64,000 bases of DNA from Streptomyces sp. PT12 (GTDB taxonomy: Bacteria; Actinomycetota; Actinomycetes; Streptomycetales; Streptomycetaceae), in contig NZ_QEST01000149.1 in the NCBI RefSeq assembly GCF_003311645.1, positions 1 through 64,000 on the forward strand. Direction: 5' to 3'. The notes under the pieces were generated by a model that had not been told where the DNA came from, made no database searches, and was given only the letters and a program-made list of their open reading frames with translations. Below, one piece after another: positions 16,883 through 24,477 of this stretch. Numbering within the stretch: position 1 is the first letter of the stretch; each line of letters starts with the position of its first letter. The position numbers and the translations under genes were made by a program.

Positions 16883-17974
16883 TCACCGCCCGGCGGCGGG
16901 GGCGGGCTCGGCGGGCTCGGCCTTCGTCTCGGCCGCGGGCTCGGCCTTCGTCTCGGCCGCGGGCTCGTCCGTCCCCGTGCCCGGTCCGGTCGCGCGCCGC
17001 ACCGTCCATGGCAGCTGGGCCCCGATCGGGAGGCACAGGAGGAGCAACGCCCCCCACATCACCAGGACGAAGCTCCACAGGCCCATGACGAGGCCGATCC
17101 CCAGGTGGAGCGCGAAGCCGCCCACGAGGAGGTGGCGCCTGACCCGCGGCGGCATCAGCAGACAGATCGCGAGCGCGAACTCGATCACCAGGGGCGACCA
17201 CGTGAGCAGGGCCACGGTCGGGCTCCACTCGACGAGCGGCCCCAGCAGCGGAGCCAGCCAGTCGGCGGCGCCGAAGGCCACGTCGTTCCCCCAGTAGTAC
17301 AGGGCGGTGCCGTCCGCCCACTCCTGGTGGCTGAGCTTGGCGATGCTGGACTGGAAGTAGATCCCGGCGACCTGGAGCTGGGCGGCGAGGGTGAACGCCA
17401 CGGCCGCCGTGACCGCCCACGCGCGGGCGCCGCGGGCGTTGCGGTGGCGCGCGACCGCTCCCTCCTGGATCCGTTGCCAGTGCGAACGGCGGGGATCGGC
17501 CAGGGTCACGGGGATCAGCAGGAGCGTCAGGACGACCGCGACCTGGTCGCCGCCGTCGGGGATGGAGATGCCGTTGTGGACGCTGAACGCCACATACCAG
17601 TGCGCGACGCCCGTCCAGCGGGGCCGCCAGCCCGAGGCGACGAGCAGCAGCACCGCGACGCACAGCCAGCGCGCGAGGCCGAGCTGCCCGTCGGGCGCCA
17701 GGCAGAACGCGCCCGCCCGCTGGATGCCGTCGCAGTAGGGCGCGGGGTCGCGCCCCACGACATGGCTGAAGAGCGTTCCCGTGCCGCTGAAGGCGAGCGT
17801 GCCCGCGGTGCCGAGCGCGATCAGGGTGCGGGCCAGGCCGTAGACGGTGCCCCAGGGGAGGGCGGCGCGAACGGTCGGGGCCGGGGCGGGGTCATGGGCC
17901 GGGCTCTGGTCCTGGGCCTTGGCCGGGTCCTGGGTCTTGGCCGGGTCCTGGGCCGGGGTCTGTCGCCCGCTCAT
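16883..17974 (-). CDS. sdpB: SdpB-family membrane protein (HTTM domain), toxin maturation
   Basis: This 363-residue integral membrane protein has an HTTM (vitamin K-dependent carboxylase-like) core with several hydrophobic helices. It includes LARWLCVAVLLLVASGW and the conserved SSIAKLSHQEWADGTALYYW, matching SdpB of the sporulation-delaying peptide system. In Bacillus, SdpB and SdpA are needed to turn pro-SdpC into active toxin. The N terminus holds DPAK/Q repeats and the C terminus AETKAEPA repeats, both probably cytoplasmic linkers. Its ATG overlaps the sdpA stop (ATGA). The Bacillus immunity gene sdpI is not found nearby. Confidence 0.85.
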   Translation of the reverse strand: MSGRQTPAQDPAKTQDPAKAQDQSPAHDPAPAPTVRAALPWGTVYGLARTLIALGTAGTLAFSGTGTLFSHVVGRDPAPYCDGIQRAGAFCLAPDGQLGLARWLCVAVLLLVASGWRPRWTGVAHWYVAFSVHNGISIPDGGDQVAVVLTLLLIPVTLADPRRSHWQRIQEGAVARHRNARGARAWAVTAAVAFTLAAQLQVAGIYFQSSIAKLSHQEWADGTALYYWGNDVAFGAADWLAPLLGPLVEWSPTVALLTWSPLVIEFALAICLLMPPRVRRHLLVGGFALHLGIGLVMGLWSFVLVMWGALLLLCLPIGAQLPWTVRRATGPGTGTDEPAAETKAEPAAETKAEPAEPAPAAGR

Positions 17975-18585
17975 GCCAGGCACTCCACGTCGATCCTCAG
18001 CACGCGCTCCGCGCGGTGGGTGTCGTCGACCAGGTCGCGCCAGGCCCATGGCTGGGGCTCGAGCGCGATCACGAAGAGGTCGCCGCACAGGGTGGGCGAG
18101 GGCACGTCGTTGACGACGGGCCGCGCGGGCAGCGACGGGTCGACGCACCCCTCGACCTCGGCGGTCTCGCAGTCGCGCCAGGCGTCCAGCGGGAACTCCG
18201 CCAGCAGGAGCGCGTATTCGGTACCTTGGGTCCTCGACTGCCGGTCGAACCCGAACGCGTTGTGCGGGGACGAGTGCGGGGTGAGCGAGGCCATGACGAC
18301 ATCGCCCGCCTCGTCGAGCCGGTGGATCTGGAAGGACGGGTCCCGCGGTGACTTGGTGAAGAACGCCCAGCCCTGGGGGAAGACCCTGGGCGCCTGCGCG
18401 CGCAGCTCCTGGCCCGCGCCAGGCAGGCGCACGGCCGACGGGGGCAGCTGCGCGTGGATCGCGTAGAGGGCGAGAAGGGCGATCACGGCGCCGACGGCGA
18501 GCGACCTGGCGCGGGAGAGCGGCAGCTCCGCGGCGGCCGTGGAGGCGCGGACGACGGTGAACTTTCCTGGTGTGCTGATCCTCAA
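17971..18585 (-). CDS. sdpA: SdpA-family protein, toxin maturation
   Basis: This protein is about 204 residues. It has one N-terminal hydrophobic helix (AVGAVIALLALYAIHAQLP) and a soluble domain with the SdpA pattern FPQGWAFFTKSPRDPSFQIH, PHNAFGFDRQSRTQGTEYA and a CETAEVEGC pair. In Bacillus, SdpA works with SdpB to produce the mature SDP peptide. I place the start at a TTG (18585) because AAGGAG lies five bases upstream and no ATG or GTG fits. The gene follows sdpC after 151 bases that contain a very strong hairpin, and it overlaps sdpB by four bases. Confidence 0.82.
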   Translation of the reverse strand: MRISTPGKFTVVRASTAAAELPLSRARSLAVGAVIALLALYAIHAQLPPSAVRLPGAGQELRAQAPRVFPQGWAFFTKSPRDPSFQIHRLDEAGDVVMASLTPHSSPHNAFGFDRQSRTQGTEYALLLAEFPLDAWRDCETAEVEGCVDPSLPARPVVNDVPSPTLCGDLFVIALEPQPWAWRDLVDDTHRAERVLRIDVECLA

Positions 18586-18670
18586 CTGAACTCCTTGCGC
18601 TCCTGCGTTTCCTGCGCTCCCTGCGCTCCGTGGACGACTCGACGAGAGGCGACCGCGCGGGCCGGGGTGA

Positions 18671-18711
18671 GGCCGGTGCGGGGCGGGCTGCCTCCCCGCC
18701 CCGCACCGGCC
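18671..18711 (-). terminator. Strong hairpin between sdpC and sdpA (attenuator or partial terminator)
   Basis: A perfect 17-bp G/C-rich inverted repeat (18671-18687 with 18695-18711, 7-base loop) sits 26 bases after the sdpC stop and before sdpA. There is no long U tract. It may stabilise the 3' end of a short sdpC message and let only some transcripts reach sdpA-sdpB, giving more toxin precursor than processing enzymes. Confidence 0.75.
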
Positions 18712-18736
18712 GGTCACGAGGACCGCGCGGTGGGCG

Positions 18737-19378
18737 TCAGAGCTGGAGCGCCGAGGTCACCTGGGCGATCGCGGCCTCCTGGCTGAGCCCTTCGGCCCCA
18801 CCCGCGGGCGCGGACCAGAACCAGTTGGCGGCCACGACGAAGTTCGCCGCCGCGGCGACGACGGCGGCGTTGGCGACGCCGGCCACGTTGACGGCCGCGA
18901 CGACGTTCACCAGGTAGACGCAGGTGGCGCCGCCGTCGATCTCCGTCTTCTCGATCTCCAGGGCCTCCAGGTCCTCCTGGGAGGCCAGGAGCGCGGCCTC
19001 GACCCGCTCGGGGGCGCCGGAGCGCAGCTCGGTCGAGAACGACGCGAAGTAGGCCGCGTCGTCGCTCTCCAGCAGGTCCAGGACCGCCGTGCCCCCGGCG
19101 ATGGCCTCCTGGGTGTTGTTCTCGGCGTAGAAGTCGCCGACGGCCGAGAAGAGTTCGCCGTCGCGCTCGGCGAGCGCCTTGGCCGTCCCGCCCTGCCCGA
19201 AGAAGATCGCCCGGAACAGCTCGCGCCCATCCTCGGCGGAGCCCGGCGCGAACGCCGTCCTGACGGCCGCCGCCTGGGCGGTGCCCGAGCCGCCGCCGAC
19301 GGCGTAGGCCGTCGAGGCGCCACCGGCGACGATCGCGACGGCCGCGATCACGGCTGCCGTTCTGGAAGGCTTTCTCAA
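18737..19378 (-). CDS. sdpC: SdpC-family antimicrobial peptide precursor
   Basis: This secreted protein is about 213 residues. A Sec signal (RKPSRTAAV then a hydrophobic core to AYA near residue 26) is followed by the family motif FAPGSAEDGRELFRAIFFGQG at residues 43-63. The middle is acidic and helical. A C-terminal hydrophobic stretch at about residues 153-188 (CVYLVNVVAAVNV to NWFW) lies where the Bacillus SDP toxin peptide is cut out. Bacillus SDP has two cysteines in a disulfide. Here the only cysteine is at 153. The start is TTG 19378 (GAGGGAG eight bases upstream) or GTG 19387. It is the first gene of sdpC-sdpA-sdpB. Confidence 0.85.
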   Translation of the reverse strand: MRKPSRTAAVIAAVAIVAGGASTAYAVGGGSGTAQAAAVRTAFAPGSAEDGRELFRAIFFGQGGTAKALAERDGELFSAVGDFYAENNTQEAIAGGTAVLDLLESDDAAYFASFSTELRSGAPERVEAALLASQEDLEALEIEKTEIDGGATCVYLVNVVAAVNVAGVANAAVVAAAANFVVAANWFWSAPAGGAEGLSQEAAIAQVTSALQL

Positions 19379-19387
19379 AGAACTCAC

Positions 19388-20167
19388 TCCCTCATTCGGT
19401 GAAGCCCGGCCGAAGCAACCGCGCAGCCCGCGTCCAACGGACCGCGCGCCCGTTATCGGGAAAAACAGATGGAAGTCTTCGACCAAGCCCCTGATGGTCG
19501 CTAGGAGATTAGCAACAGGGCATCGGCTGAATTCCGCGAATAAGCGGAACATTACAATCAGCAATGCGTGCAACTCGGACATTGACCGACGAAGAGGAAG
19601 CGAGGGCGCTCCTTCGCCCGAGAGGACGGGTGACGAACGTCACGACAACCCCTCTCCGTTACATTCGTGCCACACGAGAAGCGCGGGCGCTTCACCCCAC
19701 GCCCGTCGGCCATTCACGAACTCCCCCTGGAGAGACGGCACTTCGCAGGTGAGCGCGCCCGCGAGGCGCGGATGCGCGGCCCCGTCGGACGCCGCTCACC
19801 GCCGCTCACCGCCGCTCGGCGCCGAGCGACACGGAATCCGCATTCCGGATCGGCGGCCCCGGAATAGCCGCGTGCTTTCCCCTCTGAAATGCCGCCGTGA
19901 TTCGCCCCGCCGTTCCTGGGTGCGTTGAGGGGGCATTCAACGATCGTGGCATTGCTTCGACATCGCGCTCTGCCTCGCACCGGACCCTCGCACCGGACCC
20001 TCGCACCGGACGAAGCCGGGCGGAAAGGCGGCGCGTGGGCGACTTTGTGGGGATGAGTCGTCATGTGCCGGGCCGGGGAACCGGGAAGCGCAACGGGAAC
20101 GCGCCGACGCCCCGCGGCGCGGGCGCGCGACGGGGCGTCGGGGGCGAACGGCGGTGTCGTCCGCGGG
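19388..20167. other. Long intergenic region upstream of sdpC with inverted and tandem repeats
   Basis: These 780 bases have no convincing gene and are less G/C-rich than the surroundings in 19440-19700. Visible elements are TTCCGC-N6-GCGGAA (19532-19549), GTGACG-AA-CGTCAC (19630-19643), a 16-bp palindrome CGCTCGGCGCCGAGCG (19812-19827), CGGAAT-N4-ATTCCG (19831-19846) and three exact 13-bp copies of CCTCGCACCGGAC (19973-20011). The short frames here show no recognisable protein. The region must hold the sdpC promoter, and the inverted repeats are candidate regulator sites. Confidence 0.6.
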
Positions 20168-20578
20168 TCAGGAGTCGACCCAGCCGTGCGAGTGGGCGAG
20201 CTGGATCAGCCGCTGCCTAATCGCAAGGATCTGCTCGGAGGTGGCGGTCGGCGCGGCGTGCAGCAGTGCCTCGGTGATCTCCTCGACGAACTCGCGGGCC
20301 GACAGCACATCACACAGGTCGTCGCCCGGCGCGCCCGACGAGCCGCGCGACGGCGGGGCCAACTGCCGGTCGGCGCCCTCCTGGAGCCGCACATGGCTGG
20401 CCTTGAGCCCTCGGTCCCCCTCCTCGACGTCGAACGTCACCAGCATCCCTGGACCGAGGAGCCGCTTGTCGAACTCCAGGTCGTTCACATGGATGAAGAC
20501 ATCCTCACCCCCCGTGTCGGGCGCGACGAACCCATAGCCTCGGAGCTCGTCGAACCGCACTACCTTGCCCGTGACCAT
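20168..20578 (-). CDS. Cold-shock-domain protein with C-terminal extension
   Basis: This 136-residue protein has a CspA-type nucleic-acid-binding domain in residues 1-66 (VTGKVVRFDELRGYGFVAPD containing the RNP1-like GYGFV, then DVFIHVNDLE carrying the RNP2-like VFIH). A 70-residue C-terminal extension is absent from classical 67-residue cold-shock proteins. The extension contains a helical region (LSAREFVEEITEALL and SEQILAIRQRLIQLAHSHGW). Actinomycetes often have such extended paralogues, thought to bind RNA. The ATG at 20578 gives the standard N terminus. Upstream in-frame ATGs would add residues with no family match. Confidence 0.88.
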   Translation of the reverse strand: MVTGKVVRFDELRGYGFVAPDTGGEDVFIHVNDLEFDKRLLGPGMLVTFDVEEGDRGLKASHVRLQEGADRQLAPPSRGSSGAPGDDLCDVLSAREFVEEITEALLHAAPTATSEQILAIRQRLIQLAHSHGWVDS

Positions 20579-20701
20579 CACACACATCCAATCCCAGCCA
20601 ACGCATGAACCCACGTGCCGGCTCGGGGCGCCAGGGCGGCCTCGCCGACGGGGGCCATCATCTCACCCGTCCGAGCCGCGGACATGGGGCCCCGACGCGG
20701 G

Positions 20702-21025
20702 TCAGGGCACGCCGCACAGGCGCAGCGCCGCCGTGGTGACCGCGGCGGCGATGACGACCAGCGGGAACGGCGCGCGCCGCAGCGCGAGCGCTCCCCCGGC
20801 GAGCACCCCCGCGGGACGGGCCCACCCCGCGAAGGCGGCGCCCTCGGCGGCGGATCCGTTGGCGAGTGACGCGGTGGCGACCAGCGCGACCAGCAGCACG
20901 GCCGCCGCCACGCCGAGGCGCCAGTGGGTGCGCTCGCCGATGCGCAGCCGGTCCCCGAGCGCGGGGCCCGCGAGGCGGAACGCGAAGGTCCCGGCGGCGA
21001 GCAACAGGATGGCGTAGAGGGGCAT
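20702..21025 (-). CDS. azlD: AzlD-family branched-chain amino acid exporter subunit
   Basis: This 107-residue membrane protein has three to four hydrophobic segments and matches the AzlD family, the small subunit of a branched-chain amino acid exporter. It begins MPLYAILLLAAGTFAFRLAGPAL. Its ATG overlaps the azlC stop, so the two subunits are translated together. Expected substrates are leucine, isoleucine or valine analogues, though some members export other compounds. Confidence 0.87.
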   Translation of the reverse strand: MPLYAILLLAAGTFAFRLAGPALGDRLRIGERTHWRLGVAAAVLLVALVATASLANGSAAEGAAFAGWARPAGVLAGGALALRRAPFPLVVIAAAVTTAALRLCGVP

Positions 21026-21747
21026 CAGGGGGCTCCCGGCAGAGGCTCGCGCGCCGGTCGGGGTGGTATGAGGGGGCCGCGCCCGGCCGCGAGCACCCCC
21101 AACAGCGCGCAGAGCACGGGCAGTCCTGGCGGCAGGAACGGCGTCGCGGCGACGGCCACGGCGGCGCCGACGAGGGCGGCGCGACGGGTCGCGCGGTCGG
21201 CGAGCGAGGGCAGGACCAGGGCGAGCAGGACCACGGGGAAGGCCGCGTCCAGGCCGAGCGCCCCGGTGTCCTCGATGCCGCCGCCCGCCAGGGCGCCGAG
21301 GACCACCGCGCCGTTCCAGCAGACGAACAGCGCGACGCCGCTCACCCAGTACGCCGCGCGGCGCGCGCCTGGCTCGCGCTGCCTGAGGGCGAACGCGACC
21401 GCCTCGTCGGTCATGAGGTGCGCGCCCATGAGCCGGGTGCGTATGCGCCCTTCACGCCCGCCGAAGAGGTCGGCGACCGCGAACCCGAAGGGCAGCAGCC
21501 GGGCGTTGAGCACGAGGGCGGCGAGCACCGCGGCGACCGCGCCGCCCCCGGAGAGCACGACGGCGACCGCGGCGAACTGCGCGGCCCCGGCGAAGACCAC
21601 GAGCGACATCACCACGGGCACCCAGGGCGGCAGGCCCCCCGAGACGGCGATGGCGCCGAAGGAGGCGCCCACGAGGGCGTCGGCACAGCAGACGAGCGCG
21701 ATGTCGCGCAGGGTGGCACGGTCAAGTGTTCGACAAAACGAACGCAT
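21025..21747 (-). CDS. azlC: AzlC-family branched-chain amino acid exporter subunit
   Basis: This 240-residue membrane protein has the AzlC pattern: DALVGASFGAIAVSGGLPPW, VFAGAAQFAAVAV and LNARLLPFG. It pairs with AzlD to export branched-chain amino acids. Its start codon is almost immediately downstream of a -10 box, so the transcript may be leaderless. It is divergent from an XRE-cupin regulator, and both promoters contain GTTCG-N6-CGAAC sites. That suggests the regulator controls the exporter. Confidence 0.9.
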   Translation of the reverse strand: MRSFCRTLDRATLRDIALVCCADALVGASFGAIAVSGGLPPWVPVVMSLVVFAGAAQFAAVAVVLSGGGAVAAVLAALVLNARLLPFGFAVADLFGGREGRIRTRLMGAHLMTDEAVAFALRQREPGARRAAYWVSGVALFVCWNGAVVLGALAGGGIEDTGALGLDAAFPVVLLALVLPSLADRATRRAALVGAAVAVAATPFLPPGLPVLCALLGVLAAGRGPLIPPRPAREPLPGAP

Positions 21748-21793
21748 GACCGGTATAGTGAACCCCAGGGCGCCCGTTCGTCAAGTCGAACGG
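21728..21793. promoter_or_regulatory. Divergent azlC/regulator promoters with paired operators
   Basis: Two copies of the same inverted repeat are present: GTTCG-N6-CGAAC at 21728-21743, and CCGTTCG-N6-CGAACGG at 21774-21793. A rightward promoter has TCGACA (-35, 21730-21735) and TATAGT (-10, 21754-21759) with an 18-base spacer. A leftward promoter has TTGACG (-35, 21784-21779) and CACTAT (-10, 21760-21755), also with 18. Each inverted repeat covers one -35 box. The leftward transcript would start at or within one or two bases of the azlC ATG. Confidence 0.72.
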
Positions 21794-21824
21794 TTGGACG
21801 TCCTGAGCGAACAGGAGCGGACAC

Positions 21825-22415
21825 ATGACCACGGGGAACGGACCGGCCGATCCGGCCGATCGGCCCGCGAGCGGGCTCATCACGCTGATCGCGACGGCCA
21901 TCAGGCGGGAGCGGGAGGGCGCGGGCCTCTCGCTGACCGAGCTGGCCCGGCGCGCGGGCATCGCCAAGTCGACGCTCTCGCAGCTGGAGTCGGGCAGCGG
22001 CAATCCGAGCGTCGAGACGCTGTGGGCGCTCGGGGTGGCGCTCGGGGTGCCGTTCAGCAGGCTGGTCGACCCGCCGAGGCCGCGCATACGCGTGGTCAGG
22101 CGCGGCGAGGGCCCCGTGACGCACTCGGATCAGGCGGACTACTCGGCGGCGCTGCTGGCCGCGGGGGCCACGCACACGCGGCGCGACCTCTACCGGATCG
22201 AGGCGAGCCCAGGGCGCCCCCGCCTCTCGAAGCCGCACCTGCCGGGGACGACGGAGCACGTCGTGCTCTGCACGGGCCGGGCGCTCGCCGGGCCGACGGA
22301 GGAGCCGGTCGAGCTCGACCCCGGCGACTACGTCGCCTACCCCGGGGACGCCCCGCACCTCTTCGAGGCCCTGGCGCCCGACACCACGGCGGTGATCGTG
22401 ACGGACCACATCTGA
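21825..22415 (+). CDS. XRE-family regulator with C-terminal cupin domain
   Basis: This 196-residue protein has a helix-turn-helix at about residues 20-75 (LSLTELARRAGIAKSTLSQL) and a cupin domain at about 105-190 (HVVLCTGRALAGP, LDPGDYVAYPGDAPHLFEAL). This two-domain type commonly controls an adjacent exporter or amino acid metabolism gene by sensing a small ligand. AGGAG lies seven bases before the ATG. Divergence from azlC and the repeated operator strongly suggest that it represses or activates azlCD and itself. Confidence 0.92.
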   Translation: MTTGNGPADPADRPASGLITLIATAIRREREGAGLSLTELARRAGIAKSTLSQLESGSGNPSVETLWALGVALGVPFSRLVDPPRPRIRVVRRGEGPVTHSDQADYSAALLAAGATHTRRDLYRIEASPGRPRLSKPHLPGTTEHVVLCTGRALAGPTEEPVELDPGDYVAYPGDAPHLFEALAPDTTAVIVTDHI

Positions 22416-22533
22416 GCGACCCGTTCGGCCGCCGCCCCCGAGGCGGCCTTGGCAACGGGCGCGGGCGCTCGGCACACTCGCGCTGTCAAGGGCATGACGA
22501 CCGCATGCCCACCACCTCAGGCCGGAGGACACC

Positions 22534-23472
22534 ATGACACCCCCACACCCCACCCCCGACGTCGGCAGACGCGGGGCCCGCTGGGCCAGGTCCCTGGCGG
22601 CCGCCGCGTGCACGCTCGCCCTCGCCGCCGCCATCGCGCCGGGCGCGACGGCCCACCAGGCCACCGCCGCGCCGGAGTACGGCCAGGAGCACGGCCCGGA
22701 GCGGCTCGCCGCCGCGAGCGAGGCGGTGCGCGCCGCCGATGTCCCCGGCACCGCATGGACCGTGGACGCCGCGACCGGCAGCGTGCTGGTCACCGCCGAC
22801 TCGACGGTGTCGGCCGAGGAGATCGCCCGGATCGAGCGGAGCGCGGACGAGCTGGCCGGGGCGCTGACGTTCGAGCGCACGCCGGGCGAGCTGCGCCCCC
22901 TGCTGGCCGGTGGCGAGGCCATCTTCACCGGGAGCACACGCTGCACCGCGGGGTTCAACTCCACATCGGGCGGCCGTGAGTTCGTCATCACCGCGGGGCA
23001 CTGCACGATCCTCGGGAACACGTGGTACGCCGACCCGTCGGGCACCACGTCCATAGGCCCCACCGCGGGCTCCAGCTTCCCCGGCAACGACTACGGCATC
23101 ATCCGGCACGCCAACGCCTCGCTGCCGCGCCCCGGTTCGGTGGTGTGCAACGGCGAGGAGATAGACATCGTCGGCGCGCGGAACCCCACGGTCGGCGAGG
23201 TGCTCTGGGTCGCCAGCCCCACCGGCTGCACAAGCGGCACGGTCACCGCGCTCAACCAGACGGTGAACTACGGCGGGGGCGACGTGGTCAGCGGCCTGGG
23301 CCGGTTCACGGCCTGCTCCGAGCCAGGCAGCAGCGGCAGCCCGGTGTTCACCCTGGACGGATACGCCGTCGGCATCGTCTCTGGCGGCTCAGGGAGCTGC
23401 TCGTCGGGTGGCACCACGTTCTTCCAGCCGATCCTGGAAGTCCTGAGCGCCTATGGGCTGACGCTCACCTGA
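22534..23472 (+). CDS. Secreted S1-family serine protease, streptogrisin-like
   Basis: This 312-residue preproprotease has a signal peptide in residues 1 to about 40 and a pro-region to about residue 128. The mature chymotrypsin-fold domain begins near EAIFTGSTRCTAGF. The catalytic triad is visible as His156 (TAGHC), Asp186 (GNDYG) and Ser267 (PGSSGSP, a variant of GDSGG). Paired cysteines match those of streptogrisins. The pro-region presumably folds the protease and is removed autocatalytically. The product is extracellular. No chitin-binding tail follows. It is monocistronic, ending next to the broken GH99 gene. Confidence 0.93.
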   Translation: MTPPHPTPDVGRRGARWARSLAAAACTLALAAAIAPGATAHQATAAPEYGQEHGPERLAAASEAVRAADVPGTAWTVDAATGSVLVTADSTVSAEEIARIERSADELAGALTFERTPGELRPLLAGGEAIFTGSTRCTAGFNSTSGGREFVITAGHCTILGNTWYADPSGTTSIGPTAGSSFPGNDYGIIRHANASLPRPGSVVCNGEEIDIVGARNPTVGEVLWVASPTGCTSGTVTALNQTVNYGGGDVVSGLGRFTACSEPGSSGSPVFTLDGYAVGIVSGGSGSCSSGGTTFFQPILEVLSAYGLTLT

Positions 23473-23518
23473 CGATCCGGTGCGGCCGCCGCGCCCCACG
23501 GGGCGGGCGGGCGGCGGC

Positions 23519-24384
23519 CGTTCGCTTATTATCGGCGCCGACTCCTATCCCGCGCTCGGCCCGTACGACGCGGGCGATCCCGCCGTCGTCGACCAGCACA
23601 TGGCCTGGGTGCGCGGGGCGGGCGTCGGCGTGGTCGCCACCACCTGGTGGGGCCAGGGCGGCTTCGAGGACCAGCGGGTGCCGTTGCTGCTCGACGCCGC
23701 GGCCGCGCACGGCGTGCGCGTCGCCTGGCACCCGGAGCCCTACGGCGGGCGCACCGCCGCCTCGACCGTCGCGGACATCCGGTACGTCAACGCCCCCTAT
23801 GGCGCGCACCCGGCGTTCCACCGCGACGCGGGCCATGGCGACCGGCCGGTGTTCTACGTCTTCAACAGCCTCTCGATCGCCGACCGGTCGCCCCTGTCCT
23901 CGGTCAACCAGGACAGCATCGTCCTGACCCAGACCACCGACAACTCCCGGGCCACCCACTTCGGCGGCATGACCGGCTGGAAGGGCATCGCCGACTGGTG
24001 CCGCGCCAACGGCCGGATCTGGGCGCCCTCGATCAGCCCCAGCTATCTGGACGACCGGGCCGTCCCCGGCAACACGACGCCCGAGCTGCCCCACGACGAC
24101 GGCGAGACCTACGACCGGCAGTGGTCGGGCGCGCTGGCCCCGGAGAACGGCGGGCTGCCCGACCGGGTGTCGATCACATCGTTCAACGAGTGGCACGAGG
24201 GCTCGATGGTGGAGCCCGTCTCCTCCGACCCGCCGGCGGGCCATGGCTACAAGACGCTCGACGGCGCCTACGGCACCACGGGCGCCGCGTCGGAGACCGC
24301 GTATCTGGACCGCACGGCCCACTGGACCGCACGGCCCACTGGGCGGCGCGGTTCGCGGCGGCCCGCGCCGAGGACCGCCGCTGA
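23519..24384 (+). pseudogene. Broken GH99-like endo-alpha-mannosidase gene
   Basis: The frame encodes a family 99 hydrolase core: GADSYPALGPYDAGDP, WWGQGGFEDQRVPLLLDAA, WHPEPYGGR and the catalytic-region motif FNEWHEGSMVEP. Two defects are visible. The N terminus, including any signal peptide and the first conserved YYPWY-type region, is missing: coding homology starts only about 45 bases after the protease stop. In addition, a 17-bp tandem duplication (24308-24341) shifts the frame near the end. Removing one copy restores the sequence to AARFAAARAEDRR and a TGA at 24384. The uninterrupted shifted frame runs on to 24601 through nonsense and a terminator. Confidence 0.8.
24308..24341 (+). repeat. 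17-bp tandem duplication causing a frameshift
   Basis: GACCGCACGGCCCACTG occurs twice, back to back, at 24308-24324 and 24325-24341. Seventeen is not a multiple of three, so the duplication shifts the GH99 frame. Confidence 0.93.
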
Positions 24385-24411
24385 CCGCAGCACCGGCACC
24401 AGCACCAGCAC

Positions 24412-24450
24412 CGGTGTGAACGGCCCTCGGGCGGCGGACCGTTCACACCG
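24412..24450. terminator. Bidirectional terminator hairpin
   Basis: CGGTGTGAACGG (24412-24423) and CCGTTCACACCG (24439-24450) form a perfect 12-bp stem with a 15-base loop. It lies between the ends of the converging GH99 remnant and the NPP1 gene and can serve both strands. Confidence 0.8.
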
Positions 24451-24477
24451 AACAGCCGGAACACCGGAACGCCGGGC

